Source: an uncultured Bacteroidaceae bacterium (GTDB lineage Bacteria > Bacteroidota > Bacteroidia > Bacteroidales > Bacteroidaceae). Taken from it: a stretch of DNA of 46,498 nucleotides. Positions 1 through 8,500 of the stretch are shown here, in pieces (positions within the stretch are counted from its first letter, which is position 1; each line of letters starts with the position of its first letter). The translations under genes and the position numbers were made by a program. The stretch is from NCBI GenBank assembly GCA_944320955.1, contig CALUJL010000004.1:1-46498 (forward strand), given 5' to 3'. The notes beneath the pieces are model-generated. The model was not told the DNA's origin. It searched no databases and saw nothing but the letters and a program-made list of their open reading frames with translations.

Positions 1-93
1 AAAAACGGGACTTACTTCACTAAGACACTCTTCTTGACGGAGAAGCACCTCGCAGTGAAACCACTTTTCGACATATCTGGCAACAAATCTTAA
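1..93 (+). mobile_element. C-terminal 30 codons of a probable insertion-sequence ORF (cut by the window edge)
   Basis: An open frame enters from the left edge and ends at TAA 91-93. Its last residues include LFLTEKHLAVKPLFDISG. The stretch is about 42% GC, clearly lower than the genes to the right, and it lies directly against a transporter gene whose reading frame breaks off at 116. I infer that it is the end of a transposase ORF and that 94-115 holds the element's terminus, with the insertion interrupting the transporter. I could not name the IS family, and neither a terminal inverted repeat nor a target duplication can be judged because only one end is present. A contig end inside a repeated element is an alternative explanation for the abrupt edge. 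Confidence 0.4.
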
Positions 94-115
94 TTTGGGT
101 GGCGCATTGACGAAG

Positions 116-553
116 TCAGGAAGAGGAGATGGCCTTCACAAACTGCCCGAAGGTCAACGCCGAAGCCAGCCGCTCCGGGGCTATCAGGCAGCTCACCAGC
201 GGATTGAGCGAGGTCTGCATCAATGCGTTACCGATGCCCAGCAGCGAGAAAGCGGCCAGCATCAGCCAGTAGCCCTCGCCGCACACCGGCACGATGAGCG
301 CCGCCAGAGTCAACGCAAGGCTCAGCATCACCGTCGGCTTACGCCCGATGCGGTTCATCAGCAGCCCTGTCGGCACAGCGAAAATCAAGAACCAGAAAAA
401 CACAAGCGAGGGGAAGATATTGGCCTCCGCGTCGCTTAGGGCCAAGTCTTTCTGCACATAGTTGGAAGCCGTCCCCACGAGGTCCACGAACCCCATGGCA
501 AAGAAACACAGCATCGCCGGCACAAGTTGTGCCCAAGAAGTCTTTTGAGTCAT
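116..553 (-). pseudogene. Truncated FucP/GluP-type sugar:H+ symporter (MFS), N-terminal third
   Basis: The 145 readable residues match the start of Bacteroidetes sugar MFS transporters of the FucP/glucose-galactose type: MGFVDLVGTASNYVQKDL in the first transmembrane region, the MFS loop RIGRKPT, and a GNALMQTSLNPLVS segment. Such proteins are about 400-430 residues long. Here the frame stops at TGA 116-118, straight after FVKAISS, where family members normally continue with FLGP and the remaining helices. The loss coincides with low-GC foreign sequence at 1-93, so insertional disruption is the likely cause. Start chosen at MTQKTS (553) rather than ten codons upstream, because a TATCTTTG box at 578-585 would put the transcription start near 571. 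The gene follows the PatB-like gene on the same strand after a 75-bp gap. Confidence 0.75.
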
Positions 554-577
554 GGCAATAGAGTTACAGTTCGGAGG

Positions 578-585
578 CAAAGATA
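578..585 (-). promoter_or_regulatory. Bacteroidetes-type -7 box (TATCTTTG) for the MFS gene
   Basis: The minus strand reads TATCTTTG, a full match to TAnnTTTG, 25 bp upstream of the chosen start codon. No well-spaced -33 TTTG was found. Confidence 0.45.
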
Positions 586-628
586 GAGTTATTTTGCTCC
601 AAACCGCAGGGGATGCCGGAAAATTTCC

Positions 629-1795
629 CTACAACCCCTCCACAAACTGCCTGAAGCGCTCCAGACCTTCCCGGAGCACGGAGCGGGGACAGGCTATGTT
701 CCACCGCAGGAAGCCCTCGCCCTCGGGGCCGTAGTGGGTGCCGGCATTGAGCCAGAGACGGGCCTCGGCCGTGAGGCGCTGCTCCAGTTCGTCCGAAGGG
801 AGGCTCAGGGCTCGGCAGTCCATCCAGACGAGATAGGTGGCTTCGAGCGGGGTAAGCGGCAGGGAGGGCAGGTGGCGGCGGCAGAAGCCGAGCATCAACT
901 CGTAGTTGCCCCACAGGTAGGCGAGCAACTCCCTGAGCCAGGCTTCGCCCCCGGGGCTGTAGGCCGCCTGGGTGGCCAGCGGGCCGAAGGGATTGACGTC
1001 GCACACTTCGTTGATATTGATGGCGCGGTCTATGCGCCGCCGCGCGTCGGCGTCGGCGGCCACGATGGTGGCCATCTGCAGCCCGGCGGTGTTGAACGCC
1101 TTGCTCGGCGAGAGACAGGTGACGGAGCGCTGCAGGAAATCGCCGCCGAGGGAGGCGAAGGGCGTATAGCGGTGGGGCGGGAAGACGAGCTCGCAGTGTA
1201 TCTCGTCGGAGACGACCCAAAGGCCATGGGCAAAGGCCACCTGCCCCATCCGCTCCAGCTCCTGCCGTGTCCAGGCGCGGCAGGCGGGGTTGTGCGGATT
1301 GCAGAGCAGGAGTATCTTCACTCCGGGGAGGGAGGCTTTCTGCTCCAGGTCGGCAAAGTCGACACGGTAGGAGTGGTTTTCATAAATGAGCGGGCTGGAA
1401 ACCACACGGCAGCCATTGTTACGGATGGACGAGAAGAAGCAGTTGTAGACAGGAGTCAATACCAAAACCCCGTCGCCCGGCCCGGCAAGCGCCTTGATGA
1501 CGGCCGACAAGGCGGGCACCACGCCGGAGGTATAGAGCATGGACGGACGGGGAATGTCCCATCCGTGGCGGCGGGAGAACCAGTCGGACACGGCACGGTA
1601 GTAGTCTTCCGCCACCCGGGTATAGCCGAAGATGCCGTGCTCCACGCGGCGGCGCAGGGCGTCTACGATGCAGGGCGCCGTGCGGAAGTCCATGTCGGCC
1701 ACCCACATGGGGAGCACCCCCTCGGCGGGCGTGCTGTCCCACTTGTAGGAACCCATGCCGCGGCGGGGGATGATTTCGTCGAAGTCGCAACCCAT
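629..1795 (-). CDS. PatB/MalY-family PLP-dependent C-S lyase (cystathionine beta-lyase type)
   Basis: A 388-residue fold-type I PLP enzyme. The N-terminal motif WVADMDFRTAPCIVDALRRR is the hallmark of the MalY/PatB branch. Further features are the substrate loop GIFGYTRV, the Asn/Pro motif LLCNPHNPACRAW, the Asp-containing VVSDEIHCEL and the Schiff-base lysine in SPSKAFNTAGLQ. Family members cleave cystathionine or other cysteine S-conjugates to a thiol, pyruvate and ammonia in the cytosol. Length is normal. The start codon lies 4 bp after the stop of the DUF3737 gene, so the two are almost certainly translated from one message. Exact substrate (methionine biosynthesis versus conjugate detoxification) cannot be told from sequence. 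Confidence 0.88.
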   Translation of the reverse strand: MGCDFDEIIPRRGMGSYKWDSTPAEGVLPMWVADMDFRTAPCIVDALRRRVEHGIFGYTRVAEDYYRAVSDWFSRRHGWDIPRPSMLYTSGVVPALSAVIKALAGPGDGVLVLTPVYNCFFSSIRNNGCRVVSSPLIYENHSYRVDFADLEQKASLPGVKILLLCNPHNPACRAWTRQELERMGQVAFAHGLWVVSDEIHCELVFPPHRYTPFASLGGDFLQRSVTCLSPSKAFNTAGLQMATIVAADADARRRIDRAININEVCDVNPFGPLATQAAYSPGGEAWLRELLAYLWGNYELMLGFCRRHLPSLPLTPLEATYLVWMDCRALSLPSDELEQRLTAEARLWLNAGTHYGPEGEGFLRWNIACPRSVLREGLERFRQFVEGL

Positions 1796-1799
1796 AAGC

Positions 1800-2648
1800 C
1801 TACTTCCCTCTCTCTTCTATGACGCAGTCGGCCGGGGCCTTGATGTATTCGTCGAGGGTCACAGAGCCGATGCGGTCGGCCACGATGCGGCCGGACAGGG
1901 GGTTCTTGATGTTTGTGATGGCGCCGCGCACGTCGGCCTGCAAGTCCGAGTACTCGAAGGCGCGGTCGCAGGCGGGGTCGAAGGTGCAGTCTTCGAGCAC
2001 CAGGCCGTGGGCATAGCAGAGGGGCTGCTCGCCGGAGATGTGGCAACGCACGAGGCGGAGGTTGCGCGAGTGCCAGCCGAGGTATTCGCCGTGGAGCTCG
2101 GAATCGTAGATGGTGACGTTCTCCGCCTCCCAGAATGCGTCCTTCGTCGTAATCCGCGCATTGTGTATCTCCACGTCCCGGGCATACTGGAAGACATATT
2201 TACTGTCGCTCTCCAGCCCGTCCACATAGATCTCCCGGCTCAGCATGAAGGGGTACGTGCCGCCGCAGAGCGTGAGATTCCGGGCCCGTATGCCGCGGCA
2301 GCGCCAAAATACCTCGTCGGCATCGGCCATCTCCACGTTCTCCAGGTCGATGTCCTGCATCTCGCGGAACATTTTCGGGGCGTCGATCCGGGTATCCGCC
2401 ATCCTCAGATGGTCGGAATACCAGAGGGCCGAGCGGCCGCCTACGGCGAAATAACAATTTTGTATGGTGAAGCCGTGCACGTGCCAGAAGGGATAGTTCC
2501 CCTCGAAGCGGCAGTTTGTGGCCACAATGTTGGAGCATTCCTTGATGGCCGACTCGCCTTCCAGGATGGTCACGTTATCCAGATGCAGGTCGTGCGAGCC
2601 AAAGAGAGGACGCTCGCCGCCGAATTCTTTGTCTTTGATCAGTTGCAT
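1800..2648 (-). CDS. DUF3737 family right-handed beta-helix-like protein
   Basis: A 282-residue protein recognised as DUF3737 from its start (MQLIKDKEFGGERPLF) and from short degenerate repeats of about 20 residues such as NVTILEGESAIKECSN, NCRFEGNYPFWHVHGF and NVTIYDSELHGEYLGW, which suggest a parallel beta-helix. No signal peptide or catalytic motif is visible, so it is probably cytosolic; the function is unknown. The start at 2648 sits about 35 bp below a TACTTTTG promoter box. The longer upstream frame exists only because the 22-bp repeat region lacks stops. It is the first gene of a two-gene unit with the PatB-like lyase, which suggests a metabolic role linked to that enzyme (inference). 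Confidence 0.85.
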   Translation of the reverse strand: MQLIKDKEFGGERPLFGSHDLHLDNVTILEGESAIKECSNIVATNCRFEGNYPFWHVHGFTIQNCYFAVGGRSALWYSDHLRMADTRIDAPKMFREMQDIDLENVEMADADEVFWRCRGIRARNLTLCGGTYPFMLSREIYVDGLESDSKYVFQYARDVEIHNARITTKDAFWEAENVTIYDSELHGEYLGWHSRNLRLVRCHISGEQPLCYAHGLVLEDCTFDPACDRAFEYSDLQADVRGAITNIKNPLSGRIVADRIGSVTLDEYIKAPADCVIEERGK

Positions 2649-2688
2649 GATATATAACAAGTATAGGATTGTCCGTCTTTTCGCACCG

Positions 2689-2696
2689 CAAAAGTA
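2689..2696 (-). promoter_or_regulatory. -7 box (TACTTTTG) of the DUF3737-patB operon
   Basis: Minus-strand TACTTTTG matches TAnnTTTG exactly and lies 41 bp upstream of the start codon at 2648. Confidence 0.5.
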
Positions 2697-2833
2697 CGAA
2701 GTTTCCCCCACTTTCCCTGTAGACGGATTGCGGAAGAAAGTACCCCGATTACGGAAAGAGCTCCCTTCCCGCGCCTCCTTTCCCCCGGCGCTCCGGGCCT
2801 GACGAGCCCTTGCCCCACGGGTTCCGGCCGGAA

Positions 2834-2921
2834 GCGGCAGCACTTTTCCGGAAAAGACGCGGCACTTTTCGGGAAAAGCGGCAGCGCGCTCCGGGAAAAG
2901 ATGCGCCACTTCTCCGCCCCA
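2834..2921. repeat. 22-bp array, locus A (4 units, direct arms)
   Basis: Units begin at 2834, 2856, 2878 and 2900. Arms are GCGGCAGCAC, GACGCGGCAC, GCGGCAGCGC and GATGCGCCAC. Cores are TTTTCCGGAAAA, TTTTCGGGAAAA, GCTCCGGGAAAA and a decayed TTCTCCGCCCCA. All arms point the same way. The array ends about 48 bp upstream of the -7 box of the RND operon, so it would be promoter-upstream DNA rather than part of the message. Confidence 0.85.
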
Positions 2922-2968
2922 CCCCCGCCGCCTGCCGTTTTTGCAACCCGGTTGCATCCCTTTTGCCC

Positions 2969-2976
2969 TACTTTTG
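2969..2976 (+). promoter_or_regulatory. -7 box (TACTTTTG) of the RND efflux operon
   Basis: Exact TAnnTTTG match, 45 bp before the adaptor start codon. A TTG lies at 2952-2954, somewhat closer than the usual -33 spacing. Confidence 0.5.
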
Positions 2977-3021
2977 CCGGTCCAAACAAGATACGGACCC
3001 AAAAAGTACACAAGAAGCAAT

Positions 3022-4179
3022 ATGAGAAAGACGAAGCACACACTTGCCGCAGCGGCAGCCGCCCTGCTGCTACTGGCCTCTTGCGGAGGAGAAAACATCC
3101 CGGACAAACAACGAGAAGAAGCCCCCCACACGGAGCAATCCTCCGCCTCCGAAGAGCACTCCGGCGAGATAGTGCTCGCCCCGGACAAAGCGAAAGCCGC
3201 CGGAGTCAGGACGGAAAAAGTGACCGCCGGGGCGTTCTGCAGCGTGCTCACCACGGGCGGGAAAATAATGGAAGCCCCGGGACAGGAAGTGACCCTCGTG
3301 GCCCCAAGCCCGGGCACGGTGTCTTTTGCCCGCCCCTTGGCGGAGGGCACGAAGATTGCCGCCGGGAGCACGGTATTCACCATCTCCGGCCGGCACATGC
3401 AGGACGGCGACCCCGCCGAGCGCGCCCGCATTGCCTACCGCACCGCGCGTGAAGACTACGAGCGCGCCGCCCGCCTGGCCGAAGACAAGATAGTCTCCGC
3501 CAAAGAACTCAACGCCCTGCGGGCTGCTTACGAGACGGCACGCACGGCCTACGAAGCCGTTTCTGCAGGGGGAGGCCGGGGAAGCGCCGTCACCTCCGGC
3601 ATCGGCGGATACGTCAAGGCATGCCTCGTCAAGGAAGGCGACTACGTGACGGCCGGGCAGCCGCTGATGAGCGTGACGCAAAACCGGCGCCTCTACCTGC
3701 GGGCCGACGTGCCCGAACGCCACTACGCCCGGCTCGGCGAGATTTCCTCCGCCACATTCAAGACGGCCTGCAGCGACACGGCCGTCGACCTGCGCTCCCT
3801 CGGCGGGCGACTGCTGGCCTACGGCCGCTCTTCGGCCGATGCCTCGCCCTACATCCCCGTCACCTTCGAGTTCGAAAACCGGGGGGAAATCATCCCCGGC
3901 TCCTACGCCGAAATCCATCTCCTGCTCGGGAAACGCGAAAATGTCATCACCCTCCCCGTCGCAGCCCTCACCGAGGAACAGGGCCTCTACTTCGTCTACC
4001 TGCAGAAAGATGCCTCGTGCTACGAAAAACGCCAAGTGCAGCCCGGACAGTCCGACGGCCTGCGGGTGGAAATCCTCAGCGGCCTGCAGGAAGGAGAGAC
4101 CGTGGTCACGCAGGGAGCCATGCAGGTGAAACTGGCTTCCGCCACCAGTGTCATCCCCGCCCATAACCACTCCCACTAA
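3022..4179 (+). CDS. RND efflux periplasmic adaptor subunit, lipoprotein (HlyD/CusB-like)
   Basis: A 385-residue membrane-fusion protein. The first 21 residues form a lipoprotein signal (lipobox LASC, lipidated Cys21). Next come a lipoyl/barrel half (VTLVAPSPGTVSFARPLAEG), a helical hairpin rich in Arg/Glu/Ala (about residues 135-190), the second lipoyl half (SGIGGYVKACLVKEGDYVTAGQPLM), a beta-barrel and a membrane-proximal domain ending LQEGETVVTQGAMQVK. The C-terminus is NHSH, a short His tail seen in some metal-efflux adaptors. The start was set at MRKTKH because it begins the signal peptide. The stop is 12 bp before the pump gene, so the genes form an operon. Confidence 0.88.
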   Translation: MRKTKHTLAAAAAALLLLASCGGENIPDKQREEAPHTEQSSASEEHSGEIVLAPDKAKAAGVRTEKVTAGAFCSVLTTGGKIMEAPGQEVTLVAPSPGTVSFARPLAEGTKIAAGSTVFTISGRHMQDGDPAERARIAYRTAREDYERAARLAEDKIVSAKELNALRAAYETARTAYEAVSAGGGRGSAVTSGIGGYVKACLVKEGDYVTAGQPLMSVTQNRRLYLRADVPERHYARLGEISSATFKTACSDTAVDLRSLGGRLLAYGRSSADASPYIPVTFEFENRGEIIPGSYAEIHLLLGKRENVITLPVAALTEEQGLYFVYLQKDASCYEKRQVQPGQSDGLRVEILSGLQEGETVVTQGAMQVKLASATSVIPAHNHSH

Positions 4180-4191
4180 TCCCCCGACGCC

Positions 4192-7100
4192 ATGCTGAAC
4201 AAAATCATCCGCTTCTCGCTGCACAACCGCCTGCTCGTCCTCGTGGCCTCGGTGCTGCTCATCGCAGGCGGCGCCTACACTACCTACCATACGGAGGTCG
4301 ACGTTTTCCCAGACCTCAACGCCCCGACCGTCGTCGTCATGACGGAAGCGGGCGGAATGGCTGCCGAAGAGGTCGAACAGCTCGTCACCTTCCCCATCGA
4401 AACGGCCGTCAACGGCGCGACCCACGTGCGGCGCGTACGCTCCTCCTCTACCACCGGGTTCTCCGTCGTATGGGTGGAGTTCGACTGGGATACGGACATC
4501 TACCTGGCCCGGCAAATCGTTTCCGAGAAACTGGCCACCGTCGCCGGCGAACTGCCCGAAGGCATCGGCCAGCCGACCCTCGGGCCGCAGTCGTCCATCC
4601 TCGGGGAGATTCTCATCGTGGGGCTGACGGCCGACACGACTTCCCTGCTCGACCTGCGCACTCTGGCCGACTGGACCATCCGCCCGCGCCTGCTCTCGAC
4701 GGGCGGAGTGGCGCAGGTGGCCGTACTGGGCGGCGACATCAAGGAATACCAGATACTGCTCCATCCCGAACGGATGAAGCACTACGGCGTGACGCTGGCC
4801 GAAGTGCTGGCCGCAACACAAGGCATGAACCAGAACACGAACGGCGGCACCATCTACGAATACGGCAATGAATACATCGTCCGCGGCGTAGTCTCCACCA
4901 ACCGGATAGAGGACATTGCCCGCACCGTCCTGCAGGCCGACGGCGGAAGCCCCGTCACACTGGCCGACATAGCCGACGTGAAAATCGGAGCCCAGCAGCC
5001 CAAACTGGGACTGGCCTCGGAGCGGGGGAAACCGGCCGTACTGCTCACCGTGACAAAGCAGCCGAACACCGGCACCATCGAGCTGACCGGACGGCTGGAA
5101 GCTGCGCTGGAAGACTTGAGAAAAAGCCTGCCGCCCGACGTAAAGCTCTCGACCGACATCTTCCGCCAGTCGCGCTTCATCGAAGCTTCCATAGATAATG
5201 TGAAGGATTCCCTCTACGAGGGTGCAATTTTCGTGGTCATCGTCCTGTTCCTTTTCCTGGCCAACGTGCGCACGACCGTCATATCCCTCGTCACACTGCC
5301 CCTCTCCCTGCTCATCTCGCTGCTGGTGCTCCACAGCATGGGGCTTAGCATCAACACCATGAGCCTCGGCGGTCTGGCCATCGCCATAGGCTCGCTGGTG
5401 GACGACGCCATAGTGGACGTGGAAAACGTATGGAAGCATCTGCGCGAAAACCGCCTCCTCCCCCCCGGAGAGCGGAAGCCCGTCAGGGAAGTAGTGTTCC
5501 ATGCCTCGCGCGAGGTACGCATGCCCATACTCAACTCCACGCTCATCATCATAGCCAGTTTCCTGCCCCTCTTCTTCCTGAGCGGCATGGAGGGGCGCAT
5601 GCTGATTCCCCTCGGCGTGGCCTTTATCGTAGCCCTTTTCGCCTCCACCGTCGTAGCCCTCACGCTCACCCCCGTGCTCTGCAGCTATCTGCTCAAGCAC
5701 AAGACCGGCAGAGGCAACCTGCCGAAAGAAGCCTTCCTGGCCACCTGGCTCAAGAAGCACTACCACCGTGCACTCCTCCGGGCGCTGGACTACAAGAAAG
5801 CGGTGCTCGGAAGCGCCCTGGCCCTCTTCGCCGTGGCCCTCGCCCTCTTCTTCACATTGGGACGGAGCTTCCTCCCTCCCTTCAACGAGGGCTCGTTTAC
5901 CATAAACATCAGCTCCCTGCCCGGCATATCGCTGGAGGAGTCCGACCGGATAGGCCGGCGGGCCGAGGAACTGCTGCTCTCCATACCGGAAATCCGCACC
6001 GTGGCCCGCAAGACCGGCCGTGCCGAACTGGACGAACATGCGCTGGGCGTCAACGTCTCCGAGCTCGAAGCCCCCTTCGAGTTGCAAGGCCGTTCCCACA
6101 GGGAGCTGCTCGAAGAAGTCCGCCACAAGCTCTCGTCCATCGCCGGCGCCAACATTGAGATCGGACAGCCCATCAGCCACCGCATCGACGCCATGATGAG
6201 CGGCACGCAAGCCAGCATAGCCATCAAGCTCTTCGGCAACGATCTGAACACGATGTACACCCTCGGAAATCAAATCAAGCAGAGCATACACGACATCGAG
6301 GGCCTGGCCGACCTCAATGTGGAGCAGCAAATCGAGCGCCCCGAGCTGACCATCGCCCCGAAGCGGGCACTCCTGGCCCAATACGGCATCCCGCTCTCCG
6401 ACTTCAACACCTTCGTGCGCGTCAATCTGGCCGGCGAAGCCGTGTCGCAGGTATATGAAGGGCAAAACAGATACAACCTTGTCGTACGCTCCGCCGAGGA
6501 AAACCGGGGAACAATGGAGCGCATCCGCGATTTGATGATAGACTGTCCGGACGGGAGGAAAGTCCCGCTCTCCGATGTGGCAGAGGTACGCTCCACAACG
6601 GGGCCGAATACCATAAACCGCGAAAACGTACGGCGGAAAATAGTCATCTCCGCCAATGCCAGCGGCCGCGACCTCCACAGCGTGGTGAGCGACATACAGG
6701 AGCGCGTTGAAGCACAAATCAGATTGCCCGAAGGCTACCACGTGGAATACGGAGGCCAGTTCGAAAGCGAGCAAAGCGCCAGCCGCACCCTCCTGCTCGC
6801 CTCGCTCGTGAGCCTGCTCGTCATTTTCCTGCTGCTCTACATGCAGTTCCGCAATGCCCTGGAGAGCGGCGTCGTGCTGCTCAACCTTCCCCTGGCCCTG
6901 ATAGGCGGAGTCTTCGCTTTGGTGTGGACCACGGGCGAAATCAGCATCCCCGCCATCATAGGCTTCATCTCCCTTTTCGGAATCGCCACCCGCAACGGCA
7001 TGCTCCTCATAAGCCGCTACAACACGCTCCGCGAGGAAAACCGCCTAACCCTCCGGGAGAGCATCGTCGAGGGCTCCATGGACCGGCTCAACCCCATACT

Positions 7101-7305
7101 CATGACCGCCCTCTGCTCCGCACTGGCCCTCATCCCCCTGGCCTTGCGCGGCGACCTGCCGGGCAACGAAATCCAGAGCCCCATGGCCAAAGTCATCCTG
7201 GGCGGACTGCTCACTTCCACGTTCCTCAACGCCTTTATCATCCCCCTTGTCTATGAAATCATCAACCGCCGCCACCCGTCGGCATCCAAACACGCCACAG
7301 AATAA
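4192..7305 (+). CDS. CusA/CzcA-family RND efflux pump
   Basis: A 1037-residue inner-membrane proton antiporter of normal RND length. It has an N-terminal helix (HNRLLVLVASVLLIAGG), the conserved periplasmic start (VDVFPDLNAPTVVV), a first block of membrane helices with the proton-relay region LAIAIGSLVDDAIVDVENV, a second large periplasmic loop (about 560-870), and a second helix block containing GFISLFGIATRNGML. The heavy-metal-efflux branch is suggested by the VFPDLNAP opening and the Asp-Asp/Glu pattern in TM4, but the substrate cannot be assigned. Placed between adaptor and channel genes, it is the motor of one tripartite pump; the next gene starts 4 bp after its stop. Confidence 0.88.
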   Translation: MLNKIIRFSLHNRLLVLVASVLLIAGGAYTTYHTEVDVFPDLNAPTVVVMTEAGGMAAEEVEQLVTFPIETAVNGATHVRRVRSSSTTGFSVVWVEFDWDTDIYLARQIVSEKLATVAGELPEGIGQPTLGPQSSILGEILIVGLTADTTSLLDLRTLADWTIRPRLLSTGGVAQVAVLGGDIKEYQILLHPERMKHYGVTLAEVLAATQGMNQNTNGGTIYEYGNEYIVRGVVSTNRIEDIARTVLQADGGSPVTLADIADVKIGAQQPKLGLASERGKPAVLLTVTKQPNTGTIELTGRLEAALEDLRKSLPPDVKLSTDIFRQSRFIEASIDNVKDSLYEGAIFVVIVLFLFLANVRTTVISLVTLPLSLLISLLVLHSMGLSINTMSLGGLAIAIGSLVDDAIVDVENVWKHLRENRLLPPGERKPVREVVFHASREVRMPILNSTLIIIASFLPLFFLSGMEGRMLIPLGVAFIVALFASTVVALTLTPVLCSYLLKHKTGRGNLPKEAFLATWLKKHYHRALLRALDYKKAVLGSALALFAVALALFFTLGRSFLPPFNEGSFTINISSLPGISLEESDRIGRRAEELLLSIPEIRTVARKTGRAELDEHALGVNVSELEAPFELQGRSHRELLEEVRHKLSSIAGANIEIGQPISHRIDAMMSGTQASIAIKLFGNDLNTMYTLGNQIKQSIHDIEGLADLNVEQQIERPELTIAPKRALLAQYGIPLSDFNTFVRVNLAGEAVSQVYEGQNRYNLVVRSAEENRGTMERIRDLMIDCPDGRKVPLSDVAEVRSTTGPNTINRENVRRKIVISANASGRDLHSVVSDIQERVEAQIRLPEGYHVEYGGQFESEQSASRTLLLASLVSLLVIFLLLYMQFRNALESGVVLLNLPLALIGGVFALVWTTGEISIPAIIGFISLFGIATRNGMLLISRYNTLREENRLTLRESIVEGSMDRLNPILMTALCSALALIPLALRGDLPGNEIQSPMAKVILGGLLTSTFLNAFIIPLVYEIINRRHPSASKHATE

Positions 7306-7309
7306 CCCC

Positions 7310-8482
7310 ATGCGAAAGACTCTTTTCTTCCTGACGCTGCTCTCCGCCGTCTGCCCCCTGCCGGCCCAGGACATAGCCGGAGCACTGCAAAGCATCGAGC
7401 AGAACAACAAGACGCTCCTCGCGCTCCAGAAAAACCGCGAAGCCGCAGAGCTGGACCTCAAGGCTGCCAACAATCCCGAAGCACTCTCCATAGAATACAG
7501 CCCCTTCTTCCGCCGCGGCACCGACGGCATGGCCAGCTCGGAGCTCGTCGTCAGCCAGGGTTTCGACTTCCCCACCCTCTACTCCGCACGCCGCAAGGCA
7601 GCCCGGCTGCAGAGCGAAGTGCTCCGGCAGGAATACGCCACTGCACGCCGCGACCTGCTCCTGCAGGCCGAAAGCCTCTGCCTCGACATGGTTTACCAGA
7701 AAAGTGCTGCCGCTTTGCTCGAAAAGCGCCGCATGAATTCCGGAAAACTGCTGGCACTTTTCGAAAAACGACTGCAGGAAGGCGACGCCACGATACTCGA
7801 AGTAAACAAAATCAAGATGGAGCGCATGGCCGTCGAGACTGAGTTTGCGCAACTCGAGGCAGCCCGGCAGACCACGCTCCACGCCCTGATCGCCCTGAAC
7901 GGAGGCGAACCCTACCCCTTCGAGCAGATAAGTGAATATCCGCCCCTGCCCTCCGAAAGCGAAGAAACGCTCTACGAGCAATACATCGCCTCCGACCCTG
8001 CCTTGCTCACAGCCCGCGCCACCGTCGAAGCGTCGGCACAAGAGGTAAGAATCAGCCGGCAAGGCTGGCTCCCCTCCCTGGAGATAGGCTTCCGGCGCAA
8101 CACCGAGACCGGCGAGGCCAGCCACGGATTCCTCGTAGGGGGCAGCATCCCCCTCTTCTCCAACCGCGGAAAAGTGAAAGCCGCCCGCGCCCGCCAACAG
8201 AGCGCCCGCCTGCAGATGGAGAACGCCCGCACGGAAACCGAAAACCAGGCCCGCGCCCAGCTCCTCGAACTGCAACAGCTCCGGGCCTCCGCCGCGGCCT
8301 ACGACCTGCCCCTGCTCCACTCCACCCTCGACGCACTGGAGAAAGCCGTGGAGGCCGGCACCCTCCCGCTCACGGACTACTACGCGGAAGCCGATGCCGT
8401 CTACCGCAACCTCCAGGCCGCCCTCCAGGCCGAACGCGACTACCGCCGCGCCCTGGCACAAATCCTCGGGAACAGGCTCTGA
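7310..8482 (+). CDS. TolC-family outer-membrane efflux channel
   Basis: A 390-residue TolC-like protein. A signal peptide ends near LPA, leaving Gln as the likely first mature residue (QDIAGALQ). The rest is long amphipathic helices typical of the TolC alpha-barrel (LCLDMVYQ, RLQEGDATILEVNKIKMERMA) and short beta segments (LEIGFRRNTETGEASHGFLVGGSIPL). It is the third gene of the efflux operon. Oddly, codons about 132-153 coincide with three units of the 22-bp repeat family (7704-7769) without disturbing the frame. A strong hairpin terminator follows the gene. Confidence 0.87.
   Translation: MRKTLFFLTLLSAVCPLPAQDIAGALQSIEQNNKTLLALQKNREAAELDLKAANNPEALSIEYSPFFRRGTDGMASSELVVSQGFDFPTLYSARRKAARLQSEVLRQEYATARRDLLLQAESLCLDMVYQKSAAALLEKRRMNSGKLLALFEKRLQEGDATILEVNKIKMERMAVETEFAQLEAARQTTLHALIALNGGEPYPFEQISEYPPLPSESEETLYEQYIASDPALLTARATVEASAQEVRISRQGWLPSLEIGFRRNTETGEASHGFLVGGSIPLFSNRGKVKAARARQQSARLQMENARTETENQARAQLLELQQLRASAAAYDLPLLHSTLDALEKAVEAGTLPLTDYYAEADAVYRNLQAALQAERDYRRALAQILGNRL
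7704..7769. repeat. 22-bp array, locus K (3 units, inside the tolC-like gene)
   Basis: Units start at 7704, 7726 and 7748, with arms GTGCTGCCGC, GCGCCGCATG and CTGCTGGCAC and cores TTTGCTCGAAAA, AATTCCGGAAAA and TTTTCGAAAAAC. The first arm with its flanking bases (AAAAGTGCTGCCGCTTT) recurs exactly in intergenic locus G. Three units are 66 bp, so the reading frame is kept. The encoded stretch still looks like a TolC helix. Confidence 0.6.
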
Positions 8483-8500
8483 CCATACGGGGAAGAAAAC

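Larger units (their letters stand above)
2649..3021. other. Divergent intergenic region between the DUF3737 and RND efflux operons
   Basis: This 373-bp gene-free stretch contains a minus-strand -7 box (2689-2696), a four-unit 22-bp array (2834-2921), and a plus-strand -7 box (2969-2976). A weaker unit (GCCCCACGGG followed by TTCCGGCCGGAA) precedes the array at 2812-2833 in the same register. No small ORF with coding character was seen. Confidence 0.7.

Noticed and set aside
2834-2921. The 22-bp arrays as a CRISPR array
   Set aside because: The period is only 22 bp, the variable part is a recurring 10-bp arm that appears at many loci, there are no unique spacers, and no cas gene is in the window.
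2649-3431. N-terminal extension of the DUF3737 gene to 3431
   Set aside because: The frame is open only because the repeat region has no stops; it would run through the divergent adaptor gene and two promoter boxes.
3070-6774. Very long antisense open frame opposite the RND genes (also 22181-26392 opposite dnaE and 30381-33974 opposite the metzincin gene)
   Set aside because: Composition is typical of reverse-strand shadow reading in GC-rich genes (Gly/Val/Asp/Glu-rich, no domains), and the plus-strand genes are unmistakable.
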